Of a stretch of 64,000 nucleotides of DNA, positions 48,962-58,049 are shown one piece after another. A program made the translations under genes and the position numbers. Each line of letters opens with the position of its first letter. Position 1 is the first letter of the stretch. The notes under the pieces are model-generated. The model did not search any database. It was not told where the DNA came from and worked only from the letters and a program-made list of their open reading frames with translations. This stretch comes from an uncultured Eubacteriales bacterium (lineage in GTDB: Bacteria > Bacillota > Clostridia > Lachnospirales > Lachnospiraceae), in NCBI GenBank assembly GCA_900314885.1, contig OMWY01000009.1:24045-88044 (forward strand), read 5' to 3'.

Positions 48962-49894
48962 CTACAGAACAATTCCCAGGCCTTCAAAAATCAGACCCCA
49001 AACTACTCCGGACGCATAAAGCATCAGCAGAATAACCAGGTTCTCGTTCGGATGATCGTTTGTCCTGAAAAGCACAAGGAGTCCCACGCCGGCTCCAACA
49101 AGGAGCCCCGCTATCATCTGGGCCGCCGAAAGCATCCCCTTTAAGAAAAGCTCGGTTAAAGCGACACTCGCCGCGCAGTTAGGTATAAGACCTATAAGAG
49201 CCGCCATAAAAACCCCAAGCACAGGCTCCCCGCTTAGAAATGAGCCTATGGCTTCCTCACCGATGCCTTCAACGAGAAGGGTAATCGCTGTGGTAATTAT
49301 GAAAATAAAAAGTGAAATCTGAAGGGTATGGGAGAGGGCAGGCTTTGCTATATGAAGGAAGCCGTGGCCATGGTTCTCATGAGAGTGTCCACCGGCTGCG
49401 GACTCTGCTTCCGCTTCCTCGTCTTCATCATCCTCACAGCCACAGTGCTCGCGCTCGCAGAGATCGCGAATACGCTTCTTGCTGTTAATCCTCGGGTGAA
49501 GCTTATTTACAAGAAAATCTATAAAAAATCCTGTTATAGCCCCGACAGCTGCCTTCAGAAGAAGTATCTTTCCGAGTCTCCCCGGCGCGACCTGCTCGGA
49601 TATGAATATAGGGAGCATCTCGTCAGACGTGGAAAGAAATACTGCAAGCAGGGTTCCGACCGAAATTATGCCTCCCGAGAAGAGACTCGCCGCTGCAGCG
49701 GAAAAACCACACTGGGGAAGGACTCCCGCTGCCGCTCCTATGGCGGGCCCCAAGCGTCCGGCGCCCTTAAGCCATTTTTCTGTCTTTTCCTCTGAAAAAT
49801 GCTCAAGATATTCCATTAAAAGATATGTTACAAATAAAAATGGCAGAAGGCGTGCGGTATCGACTATCGCGTCAATCAGCGCGTCAAGTATCAT
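48962..49894 (-). CDS. Putative 10-TM heavy-metal exporter (ArsP_2-like permease)
   Basis: 310 aa with about ten helices in two repeats, each holding a conserved motif: GVLPQCGFSAAAASLFSGG near residue 58 and GLIPNCAASVALTELFLKG near residue 235. A cytoplasmic loop (about 140-175) is rich in Cys, Asp/Glu and His (HCGCEDDEDEE, HSHENHGHG) and may bind metal. The layout matches the putative manganese/heavy-metal exporter family. Its start shares one base with the CAP gene stop, so it is the last gene of the glycan operon, an unexpected place. Confidence 0.82.
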   Translation of the reverse strand: MILDALIDAIVDTARLLPFLFVTYLLMEYLEHFSEEKTEKWLKGAGRLGPAIGAAAGVLPQCGFSAAAASLFSGGIISVGTLLAVFLSTSDEMLPIFISEQVAPGRLGKILLLKAAVGAITGFFIDFLVNKLHPRINSKKRIRDLCEREHCGCEDDEDEEAEAESAAGGHSHENHGHGFLHIAKPALSHTLQISLFIFIITTAITLLVEGIGEEAIGSFLSGEPVLGVFMAALIGLIPNCAASVALTELFLKGMLSAAQMIAGLLVGAGVGLLVLFRTNDHPNENLVILLMLYASGVVWGLIFEGLGIVL

Positions 49895-50619
49895 TATTTT
49901 TTTCCTTTCGTTGATGTGTATAGCGGGATTCCCGATGAGACTACACTTGTCGACAGCTTTATGGTCTTTTTCTTCTTTACCTTACCATAGCCGGTTATAG
50001 TGTCGGACATAACGGTGACCCTGCATTTGCCTGCTCCATCAAGAGCCTTTGTTTTCTTTACTCCGGTGGATTCACCGAATTCCTGGACCCAGAAGTCATA
50101 TCCGTTTATTTTGAGATGGGCAATGCCTACAGCTGTGATATCCTTACGGAGCATATTTCTTCTGTGGCCCTGACCGGGATATTTTTCTCCGGTCTCCTTA
50201 AAGCCCTCAAATATTTCCTTTGTGGTCTGATACATGCCATATCCATATCCGATATTTTCACCAAAGACATGGATAGACATGCCGTACACCTCACCGCCTG
50301 CCGGACGGGTGTGGGAAAACTGAACGGCTATCTCCATCGCGCGACGCATGGCAAGCTTTTCAAGGCCGTAATCATATTTTAGCTTCTTAAGTCCGATAAT
50401 CACTTCCTTATTGCCCTTCTCATCATACTGCCATGAATCATCGCCGGTTCTGAAATTATTGATCATGGTAAGCATTTTTCTCGCGCTCGTCTGCTTGTAC
50501 GTTCCCTGCAAGGATACCGTCTTTGTGTCTCCCGCAAATACATGACACGGTACAAGTATCGACACAAAAAGCGCAAAAATGAGCGCAATAATTATTGAGT
50601 CTTTCTTAATGCTCTTCAT
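49894..50619 (-). CDS. Secreted CAP (SCP/PR1-like) domain protein
   Basis: 241 aa. Signal peptide (hydrophobic 10-30, likely cleavage after VFA), then a CAP domain with FRTGDDSWQYDE, LEKLAMRRAMEIAVQFSHTR, GENIGYGYG and GHRRNMLRKDITAVGIAHL; the cavity His and Glu residues are present. CAP proteins act outside the cell, with roles in lipid or glycan binding. The ATG at 50619 has GGAGG 6 nt upstream and overlaps the GT92 stop by 4 bp. Confidence 0.85.
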   Translation of the reverse strand: MKSIKKDSIIIALIFALFVSILVPCHVFAGDTKTVSLQGTYKQTSARKMLTMINNFRTGDDSWQYDEKGNKEVIIGLKKLKYDYGLEKLAMRRAMEIAVQFSHTRPAGGEVYGMSIHVFGENIGYGYGMYQTTKEIFEGFKETGEKYPGQGHRRNMLRKDITAVGIAHLKINGYDFWVQEFGESTGVKKTKALDGAGKCRVTVMSDTITGYGKVKKKKTIKLSTSVVSSGIPLYTSTKGKK

Positions 50620-51185
50620 ATAAACCTCCAACATTTTTTCACATAATGATTTAACTGTATAGGCGGATGATCGCCTGTATACCTCTGTTCATCCGTTCTT
50701 GTTGTCAGGTGGCCAAACATATTTACAACAGGATACTTCATACCTTTATATTCACCATAAAAGAAGTGAAAAAAAGTAGGGTTCTTATCTATCCTATAGA
50801 CAGAAAATCTTGTATTTAAAAAAACCTTTCCGATTTCATGCAGCTTTGGCCAATCTATTAAGGTAACAATATTATCATCGATATACGGCTTCAATATCGT
50901 CAAATAATCATCATCCGAGCAGTTGTTATACATATAGAAATGTTCTACGCCGATCATCATATGGTACTCAAGCCACTCTCTGAGATATGGACCTTCATTT
51001 TTGAAAATGGCACAAATCGTTACCTTATACTGCGTTCCCTCATTGCCCGGCAATGCTAAATGTTTATACCTCATCCAATATATTAAGTGCCTCAAAAAGT
51101 CATATAACATAGCAGCATAATAACCAAAGCCCTTCTTTACTGGCATGGGGTAATGATAGTGGCTGTTCCCATAATATAATTTCAT
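50616..51185 (-). CDS. GT92 (DUF23)-like glycosyltransferase, shortened, probably inactive
   Basis: 189 aa. The first half matches the family: KVTICAIFKNEGPYLREWLE, YHMMIGVEHFYMYNN and VTLIDWP. The end IQLNHYVKKCWRF matches the usual C-terminal NHY motif. The middle, where the catalytic DxD-type residues normally lie, is about half the expected length and shows no such motif. It may have an internal deletion. GGAGAG precedes the ATG at 51185; it is coupled to the CAP gene downstream. Confidence 0.65.
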   Translation of the reverse strand: MKLYYGNSHYHYPMPVKKGFGYYAAMLYDFLRHLIYWMRYKHLALPGNEGTQYKVTICAIFKNEGPYLREWLEYHMMIGVEHFYMYNNCSDDDYLTILKPYIDDNIVTLIDWPKLHEIGKVFLNTRFSVYRIDKNPTFFHFFYGEYKGMKYPVVNMFGHLTTRTDEQRYTGDHPPIQLNHYVKKCWRFI

Positions 51186-51201
51186 AATATCTTTCTCTCC
51201 G

Positions 51202-52899
51202 TTACCATATCTTGTTATATCGTTCTCTCTTGAAAATATTAAGCCTTGCCGTATCAAGTTTCAGAAAGACAATATACATCCTTTCCGCAAAAGAAATACT
51301 CAGATTATGCCTGAAGTCGCAATAGTTATTACTGTAATAAGGATCATAATCAAAGTCTCTATAGCGATTCAACATAATAGCCGCTTCATCCTTAGTAACA
51401 GCGTAAGCGTTGCCCTTTTTCATCTTGTTAAAGACAGCGTCAGGCCTGAGCACACAATACTTTCCGTCTTCATGGAGACGCAAGGAGTAATCTATCAATG
51501 TACCATAAGAAGTCAGCTTAGTATCAAACTCACCATACTTTTTAAATACGTCCTTCCTCATTGCGAATACATCAGGTCCTCCGGCAAGTACATCTACCGG
51601 CATAATTCTCATTGTCCGCGGAGATCTGACACCGTTGTCTATTCTGCCAAATGTCTTTAGTGAATTATTATAATCGATACCTGCTTCAGAAACTATTTCT
51701 CTGCATTTTATAAGAGGAACAGACATTCCGACATGTGTCTGACATGCGGAGCCGGCAAGAATATTTATCCATGCTACATCATCATCTGTAAACAAAACCT
51801 CTGACCGGTTAATAACGATAATCACATCTTCTGAGGCTTCATCAAAAATCCGATTTAAGACTGTGGCATATGATACAGTGTCGATTTCCCTATTCTCACA
51901 ATAAACATTTATACTGCTGCTATTTTCCAATTGATTATCAATGTTCTTCTTTAATCTAATGCAATCGTTCTCATTGCCACCGATTAATACAAGGCTAATT
52001 GTCTCATTTTTATCCGGCAAAAATGTAACCCTTGTCTGATAATATTCCGGAATGTAATCAAGCACAGCATTGTGGCCATTTCTCACTATTGTCCTTTTTT
52101 TAGCCTCATATGCTGCCTTGTATGCATACGCTTTCGCTTCCGGATTCCCTGAAGTTGAATTTTCGCCCTCGCGCCAGTGATACATAACATACGGCACATG
52201 ACTTATTTTCTTTGCTTTTTCCACAAACCTTAACGTAAGATCGTAATCCTGAGAACCGTCAACTCCAACTCCTAGACCGCCTATTACATCTATAATGCTC
52301 TTCCTGTACATAGAAAAATGACCTGTGTACATGAGAGAAAGAAGGGTATCATATGACCAGTCAGGCTTGAAGGTAGGGTATGAAAATATTTTACCATCAG
52401 CGCTTACGTGATCCTCATCCGTATAGACCATGTCCGCATTGTCCTCGATAGCTTTCTCCACCATATAATATAAGGCATCAGGCTCTATAAAATCATCGCA
52501 GTCCATAAAGGCTATATACTCGCCATGGGCAAGAGCTATGCAGTCATTTGTTGTCTTAGAAATCTGGCAGTTTTTTTTATGATAGCCTGTGATAATTTGT
52601 GGTTCATTGTCATACTTATGTAAGGCATTTACGCATTCGGCCTTCGGGGAACAATCGTCAATCATGATTAATTCCCAGTTCTTGTAGGTTTGTGCCTTTA
52701 CCGAATTAACGCAATCCGAAAGCACACTTTCATCCGCGTTATAGACGGGAACCACTATACTGATAAGAGGATTGCGAATAAAAGCCTCCTGAACCGGCCG
52801 CTTATTCTGAGCACTAATTAATTTGTTATATGCTTTAATATTTGCTTTTCTATAAAGATCCAGTAATTTTTCATTGATTTTTGATAGCTTTTCATACAT
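51202..52899 (-). CDS. GT2 family glycosyltransferase, two-domain
   Basis: 565 aa. An N-terminal GT-A domain (about 45-270) has SIVVPVYNADESVLSDCVNS, the nucleotide-binding MDCDD and the acceptor-side YTDEDH, HWREGENS. The second half (about 305-520) is a weaker GT2-like domain. By family it adds sugars to a lipid-linked or growing rhamnan-like chain at the inner membrane face. It overlaps the upstream glycosyltransferase by 8 bp and has no transmembrane helices. Confidence 0.85.
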   Translation of the reverse strand: MYEKLSKINEKLLDLYRKANIKAYNKLISAQNKRPVQEAFIRNPLISIVVPVYNADESVLSDCVNSVKAQTYKNWELIMIDDCSPKAECVNALHKYDNEPQIITGYHKKNCQISKTTNDCIALAHGEYIAFMDCDDFIEPDALYYMVEKAIEDNADMVYTDEDHVSADGKIFSYPTFKPDWSYDTLLSLMYTGHFSMYRKSIIDVIGGLGVGVDGSQDYDLTLRFVEKAKKISHVPYVMYHWREGENSTSGNPEAKAYAYKAAYEAKKRTIVRNGHNAVLDYIPEYYQTRVTFLPDKNETISLVLIGGNENDCIRLKKNIDNQLENSSSINVYCENREIDTVSYATVLNRIFDEASEDVIIVINRSEVLFTDDDVAWINILAGSACQTHVGMSVPLIKCREIVSEAGIDYNNSLKTFGRIDNGVRSPRTMRIMPVDVLAGGPDVFAMRKDVFKKYGEFDTKLTSYGTLIDYSLRLHEDGKYCVLRPDAVFNKMKKGNAYAVTKDEAAIMLNRYRDFDYDPYYSNNYCDFRHNLSISFAERMYIVFLKLDTARLNIFKRERYNKIW

Positions 52900-54430
52900 T
52901 CTTCTTTACCATCTCTCTGTATGTCAGTCCATACCATGTATACTTTTTATGGCGTTTCACAAGTTTCCGCCTTGCTGCCATTTGCTTTCTTATCTGATTC
53001 CTGCTTATTGTTTTTCCCCTGCTGTAGGATTCATAATGATATAAAACCACATCCGGTCTCACGCTGCAATAATATCCCATCTCGGTTAGCGTAGCACAAA
53101 GATCAATGTCATTATAATCAGTCGGAAATTCCTCGCAGAAGCCATTGCAGTCATCAAATAATTCACTTCTTATCATGAAGCAGGCTCCGGTAACAGCAGG
53201 GTAATCATAAGGAAGCTCTGTCCGCATTTCTATATTATCTTCATCAGGCTTATGGCTCATCAAATGGCCCGGGAAAGAGCCTCCCGTAACGCCAATATGC
53301 TGGATACTTTCGTCTGGGTATAGGAGCTTAGCCGATACAGCACCGCCCCATGGCCTAAGAGCCGTTCCCGCTAAGAGCGAGAGCCAGTTATCAGACAAAA
53401 CCTCCATATCATCATTCAGGAATAATAAGAGATTACCTGTCGCTGACTTCTTTCCAATATTGCACATTTTAGAGAAATTAAATGGCATTATATTGTAAAT
53501 GTACCTCGCTCCGGCAGCCTTGCATAAATCATTTACTGTTGATTTATTAGCCTCGATGCTGCCATTATCAACTACAATTATTTCATAACGCATTCCAGGT
53601 TTATGACTTTTAATTGACCTTATTAATCTTATAAGACATTCAGCATTATCCTTACTTGGGATAATTATGCTTACAAGGTCATCCTTTGCAACCGGGTAGA
53701 CAGGATTCTCAGTATGAGAGAAGAATTCATCCCGAAATGGCCTCTCAGTTCTAATGAGCCCTGCCATTACCGCTCGCACATTTTCCTTGCAATTAACGTT
53801 ACTGCGCAGTTCTAATGCCGATAGTTTATGTATGTTCCATATTAAATCATCAATGTTATTTCCGAATATGTCTTTATTATTAACAGAGCCTGTTTTTATT
53901 GCAGCGGCATGCCCCATATAGTCGTGACCGCTTAAGGTATCAGGAGAAAATATTGGCTTATCTGCTTCTAAATCAGAGCAGGATTCATCGGTATAAATAA
54001 TATCCGCTTCGCTATTGTGAGCCATAGCCTGTATAACAGAAATATAATCTGTATCAAATTCATCCCCCGGTCTTGCAAACATGAAGTAAGTCTCTGACAA
54101 GCCTTTTATTAGCTTCCGTAAATCGTCTGTCGCTTTTTGTTCGTTGTCAGAGGAGATATAATAAATCTTCTTGACAGAGCATTTTTGAGAATCAAGTGAG
54201 GCTATTGTGCGTTTATAATTCTCACTCGTTTTATCATTTTCGGAAGCAAGCATTATTACCGCAATATCAGACTCCCTGCCATGATATTGCTTCGCAAGGC
54301 TTATAATTCTTTTATTTTCGCTTCTGATATACCTTTGGCATGCTCTTAATTCAAGCTTTGCTTTAATAGAAATCGTCAGCCTGCCGGATTTAATTAGCCT
54401 AGGCAACAGCTTAATTGGATTTGGCATCAT
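52892..54430 (-). CDS. GT2 family glycosyltransferase
   Basis: 512 aa. The C-terminal half (from about 240) is a clear GT2 domain: VSIIIPSKDNAECLIRLIRS, YEIIVVDNGS, LFLNDDMEV and DYNDIDLCATLTEMGY. The N-terminal half is an eroded GT-A-like domain with SPDTLSGHDYMGHAA. It is a paralogue of the next gene upstream (positions 54447-55943) over its whole length, so the two arose by duplication. Two adjacent ATG codons follow GGAG. Confidence 0.87.
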   Translation of the reverse strand: MMPNPIKLLPRLIKSGRLTISIKAKLELRACQRYIRSENKRIISLAKQYHGRESDIAVIMLASENDKTSENYKRTIASLDSQKCSVKKIYYISSDNEQKATDDLRKLIKGLSETYFMFARPGDEFDTDYISVIQAMAHNSEADIIYTDESCSDLEADKPIFSPDTLSGHDYMGHAAAIKTGSVNNKDIFGNNIDDLIWNIHKLSALELRSNVNCKENVRAVMAGLIRTERPFRDEFFSHTENPVYPVAKDDLVSIIIPSKDNAECLIRLIRSIKSHKPGMRYEIIVVDNGSIEANKSTVNDLCKAAGARYIYNIMPFNFSKMCNIGKKSATGNLLLFLNDDMEVLSDNWLSLLAGTALRPWGGAVSAKLLYPDESIQHIGVTGGSFPGHLMSHKPDEDNIEMRTELPYDYPAVTGACFMIRSELFDDCNGFCEEFPTDYNDIDLCATLTEMGYYCSVRPDVVLYHYESYSRGKTISRNQIRKQMAARRKLVKRHKKYTWYGLTYREMVKKNV

Positions 54431-54446
54431 TTAACTCCAATTCATA

Positions 54447-55943
54447 TCAATATGGTTCTCTGTAATACATATCCTCTATTGACACATCTACATAGCGTTC
54501 ATGAATAATCTTCAGGTAATGATGAATCTCCTTCAGTTTGGCTTTAGTGAACTCGCTTCCTCGAGACAGAGATTCATAGTGTGTCAATATTACATCATTT
54601 CTAATGCAATTATGATATCCTCTTTTTAGAAGTTTAAGGCAAAAATCCACGTCGTTGTAGTCATTAGGAAATAATTCATCAAACCCACCTACCGCGTCGA
54701 ACAAATTACTTCTCACCATCAGACACGCAGCTGTAAGAACCGAATAATTGTATGGAAGCCTCTGTCTTTCAACCAAATCAACATATTCCACCCGGTCATC
54801 TTCCTTCATAATATGAACAGGAAGGCCATTAAGCAGCGCGACACCTCCATGCTGGAGCTTCCCACCGGGATAAAGAAGTCTCGCGCCGATAGCGCCGCGT
54901 TTTGGCATGAGCGCTTCTCCCGCCAATATATAAAGCCAGTTATCAGTTTTAACCTCCGTGTCATCATTCAAGAAAAGAAACAAATTTCCCTTCGCGTCCT
55001 TACGTCCAAGATTACACATTTTAGAGAAATTAAAGGGCATCGGTTCATATAAATACCTGACATTATAGGTATCGCATAATTCCGCTACCTTTTTCTTATT
55101 TTCATCATTACTTCCATTGTCGACAAGAATGATTTCGTAACGAATATTTCCGGTATATTTTTTAATGCTCTCAAGGAGTCTCGATAAGCATTTCGGATTA
55201 TCCTTGCTGGCGATAATTATGCTAATAAGATTATCATCACCAACATTATAAACAGGAATGTTCTGATATTTCAGGAACTCCGTTCTAATATCCACCTTGG
55301 TTCCCATAAGAGCGGCGGGAATTTGAACCACATTTTCACCGCATGATTTTTCTATATTCCAAATAAGATTGTCAAGGTCCTTATCAGTTCCATTGTCGCT
55401 GATATATTTTTTCGCGACCTCGGTACTCAGGAGAGCGAAATGGCCTATATAATTATGTCCCGAAAGAGTGTCCGGTGACCATGCAGGCTTCCTCACTTCA
55501 CGGCCGTCAATGTTTTCATCCGTATAGACCATGGTCACGTTTTCATGTTCATCAATAATACATGAAAACGCGCCAAAAAGAATTTCATCAAAGGTATCCC
55601 CCGCATAAGAAAGGCAAAAGAACTCTTCGCTAAGATTATTTATAGTTCGCTCTATATCAGAAGAATCATTAACCTTATAAATGTTAATCTTATCGAAGGT
55701 CTGTGACATAAGTGAATTAATTGTGGTCTCAATTAATTCTTCGTCTTTTCCGGTTATTAATACAGCTATCTCATATTTATCGATATAATTACGTTTTTGA
55801 ATTTTCTTACGGAGCTTATCCGTAGCGGTTCTTCTGTTATGTCTTCTCTTTCGAGAAGCTTTTATAACCTGTAAATCGGCATTAAGGCCCGATATCCCGC
55901 CGCGTTTAAAGGACGTTATCATAAACTTAACCGGATTAATCAT
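54447..55943 (-). CDS. GT2 family glycosyltransferase, paralogue of its neighbour
   Basis: 498 aa. Same architecture as the 512-aa neighbour: an eroded N-terminal domain with SPDTLSGHNYIGHFALLS and an active-looking C-terminal GT2 domain with ISIIIASKDNPKCLSRLLES, YEIILVDNGSND, LFLNDDTEV, NDYNDVDFCLKLLKRGY. Shared blocks such as PMPFNFSKMCN are identical. Likely transfers rhamnose or another sugar onto the glycan; donor not determinable. Confidence 0.87.
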   Translation of the reverse strand: MINPVKFMITSFKRGGISGLNADLQVIKASRKRRHNRRTATDKLRKKIQKRNYIDKYEIAVLITGKDEELIETTINSLMSQTFDKINIYKVNDSSDIERTINNLSEEFFCLSYAGDTFDEILFGAFSCIIDEHENVTMVYTDENIDGREVRKPAWSPDTLSGHNYIGHFALLSTEVAKKYISDNGTDKDLDNLIWNIEKSCGENVVQIPAALMGTKVDIRTEFLKYQNIPVYNVGDDNLISIIIASKDNPKCLSRLLESIKKYTGNIRYEIILVDNGSNDENKKKVAELCDTYNVRYLYEPMPFNFSKMCNLGRKDAKGNLFLFLNDDTEVKTDNWLYILAGEALMPKRGAIGARLLYPGGKLQHGGVALLNGLPVHIMKEDDRVEYVDLVERQRLPYNYSVLTAACLMVRSNLFDAVGGFDELFPNDYNDVDFCLKLLKRGYHNCIRNDVILTHYESLSRGSEFTKAKLKEIHHYLKIIHERYVDVSIEDMYYREPY

Positions 55944-55968
55944 TGCCTCTGCCTTTCTTCTCTTTCAT

Positions 55969-56892
55969 TTACAGTCTCCCCATCTTAACCAATATCTTAA
56001 AATACGTATCGTTCCCGGTCCCGGTCTTGAAGAGGGGACTGTTAATTAATTCCGTCTTCAGCTCGGGATTGTTCTTGTAGTTCGCGACCATATTCAATAT
56101 ATGGATCTGCTCGTCACCTATTTCGTTCCCATATACCCGGAGCATGGAGGCGGCGGTGTGGCTCCTGACGCATTCGGTGGAGGTAAGGAAGCGCTTAGCC
56201 CTCTTGGCTGTCTCGGATAAGCTCTTCCTTCCGAATGAGGCTCCGACAGCGTTATCGCCATGCTGTCGGTAGAGCATATGCTCGTTCGGGTCATATATTA
56301 CCTTACCAAGAAGGGCTGTAATCCTTACGGCAAGCCAGTCGTGAAGCTGGGGGAATTCCTTAGCCTGGTCGTACTTGATAAATTCCTTTCTCGCAGCTTC
56401 ATTAAAAATATAAGTGCAGCCGGGTGAAAATGAATAGATCAGTGAGTGTGCCAGGTCGGTAAAGGCCTTCTCGGGTGAAATGGAATAGGGCAGCTCCTTT
56501 AAATTCTCATCCGCGACCGTAACAGCGCTGTTATAAAGGAGGGGGATATTGCTGTGCTCCTTTAATAGTACATTTATTCCTGCGCTCAGCTTATCGGGAT
56601 TCCAGAAATCATCCTGATCGGCGAAGGCATAGAAATCAGAATTTCCCGCAGCCTTCACAAGATTCCAGAAGCTCTTCCCGGGCCTCAGGTTTTCTCCCGT
56701 GTACCAGGATATATTATCGTATTTCTTAACGTATTCGTCAAGTATTTTTGTCGTTCCATCGTTTGAGCCGTCATCACGAATTAATATTTCCATGGCACAG
56801 TCAGCCGGAAGAGTCTGATTAAGTATGGAATCAAGCTGGCACCTTAGGTATTTCTCACCGTTATAGGTTGACATCAGAACCGTAATTTTCAT
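55969..56892 (-). CDS. GT2 family glycosyltransferase, rhamnosyltransferase-like
   Basis: 307 aa. MKITVLMSTYNGEKYLRCQL, ILIRDDGSNDGT, FYAFADQDDFWNPDKL and CTYIFNEAA are typical of WfgS/RfbN-like rhamnosyltransferases. Its ATG overlaps the stop of the upstream GT4 gene by 4 bp. With rfbBCD in the window, rhamnose transfer is plausible but inferred. Confidence 0.88.
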   Translation of the reverse strand: MKITVLMSTYNGEKYLRCQLDSILNQTLPADCAMEILIRDDGSNDGTTKILDEYVKKYDNISWYTGENLRPGKSFWNLVKAAGNSDFYAFADQDDFWNPDKLSAGINVLLKEHSNIPLLYNSAVTVADENLKELPYSISPEKAFTDLAHSLIYSFSPGCTYIFNEAARKEFIKYDQAKEFPQLHDWLAVRITALLGKVIYDPNEHMLYRQHGDNAVGASFGRKSLSETAKRAKRFLTSTECVRSHTAASMLRVYGNEIGDEQIHILNMVANYKNNPELKTELINSPLFKTGTGNDTYFKILVKMGRL

Positions 56893-58049
56893 GCCATTTT
56901 CTCCACACTGTCATATATTTCGCTCATACGGGCAGTAACCTTCTTCTGATCGAAGTCCTTAGCCCGGCCTTTATTTAAATCGGCAAGCTTCTCCGAGACT
57001 GCCTTATTTTCCCGTAAGAATTTTATCTTCCCACTTATTTCCGCAGGGTCATTTGGCTTAAATAAAGGCACGAAGTTATCCTCCCTTGTGAGCTTAACGG
57101 GCTGCATGAGGTCGACATTTCCGCGGATCTCGGATGTAAGACAAGGCAAGCCCATAGCCATGGCCTCAAGGAGGGACACACAGAGACCCTCCCGCTTTGA
57201 CGGAAGGATAAATAGGTCAGCGGCGGCGAGGTTCTTCACTGCGTCCTCGGAAAATCCGGCAAGCTTCACATTTTCTTCCATACCAAAGCTCTTAATCATG
57301 GTCTCAAGGGCTTTTCTCTTAGGACCCTCGCCATAAATTACATAATAGATATTTTTATCATTATATAAATGAAGGGCCTTAATTACTGCTTCATGGTTCT
57401 TGTTATCATTTAATTCGCCGATTGACATGATTAAGTAAGCGCTGTCAGGTACGCCGAGGCCCTTCCTTATGGCAGCCCTGTCAGCGTTTCCGGAAAGCTT
57501 AGCTATTTCTTCCGTATCGATACCCACGCCCGGGCAATAGCGGACATTTAGCCTTGGCTTAAATTTCTCACTCGCTAAGATATAATCCTCGTGATTAATG
57601 GTCACAATTACGTCTGTGCTCTTAGCGTATTTTTTTTCGACATTATAGAAGGTAAGCCAGTTACCGACAGGGGCTCCCTTATAAAAATGGAAGCCGTGAG
57701 CCGTGTAAATTACCTTAGGTCTCTTCTTGCCGTTCGCGGCTAATTTATCGACGGCCTTCCTCGCCTCGACGCCACCCACAGGGGTGTGGCAGTGAACGAG
57801 GTCAAAAGCTTCATTCTCCATAAGGTTGTAGAGGAGGTCGAAGGCTCTCTTATTTTCACTTGAAAACGGTGACCGGGCAAATGGAATGTCGACTAGCTCT
57901 ATATCAAGGCCGTCGAGACCGCCGTGGTTCATAATTTCCGTATTTACCGCGACATATACCTTATAGCCCTTGTCCTGTAATAATTTTATGTCGCTCTTTA
58001 AAAATGATTCGACAAAGCCATAGACTGTCGCGACTATAAGTGCTTTCAT
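56889..58049 (-). CDS. GT4 family glycosyltransferase (EpsD/CapM-like)
   Basis: 386 aa GT-B enzyme. The N-terminal domain has LVHCHTPVGGVEARKA and YTAHGFHFYKGAPVGNWLTF, both typical of EpsD-like enzymes that add the second sugar to the primed lipid; the C-terminal nucleotide-sugar domain has LFILPSKREGLCVSLLEAMA with the E-x7-E motif. AGGAGG lies 5 nt before the ATG. Overlaps the flippase gene by 4 bp. Confidence 0.9.
   Translation of the reverse strand: MKALIVATVYGFVESFLKSDIKLLQDKGYKVYVAVNTEIMNHGGLDGLDIELVDIPFARSPFSSENKRAFDLLYNLMENEAFDLVHCHTPVGGVEARKAVDKLAANGKKRPKVIYTAHGFHFYKGAPVGNWLTFYNVEKKYAKSTDVIVTINHEDYILASEKFKPRLNVRYCPGVGIDTEEIAKLSGNADRAAIRKGLGVPDSAYLIMSIGELNDNKNHEAVIKALHLYNDKNIYYVIYGEGPKRKALETMIKSFGMEENVKLAGFSEDAVKNLAAADLFILPSKREGLCVSLLEAMAMGLPCLTSEIRGNVDLMQPVKLTREDNFVPLFKPNDPAEISGKIKFLRENKAVSEKLADLNKGRAKDFDQKKVTARMSEIYDSVEKMA

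Noticed and set aside
48758..50000. Several plus-strand frames over the metal exporter gene
   Set aside because: They are antisense to a clear ten-helix protein and show no domain or ribosome binding site.
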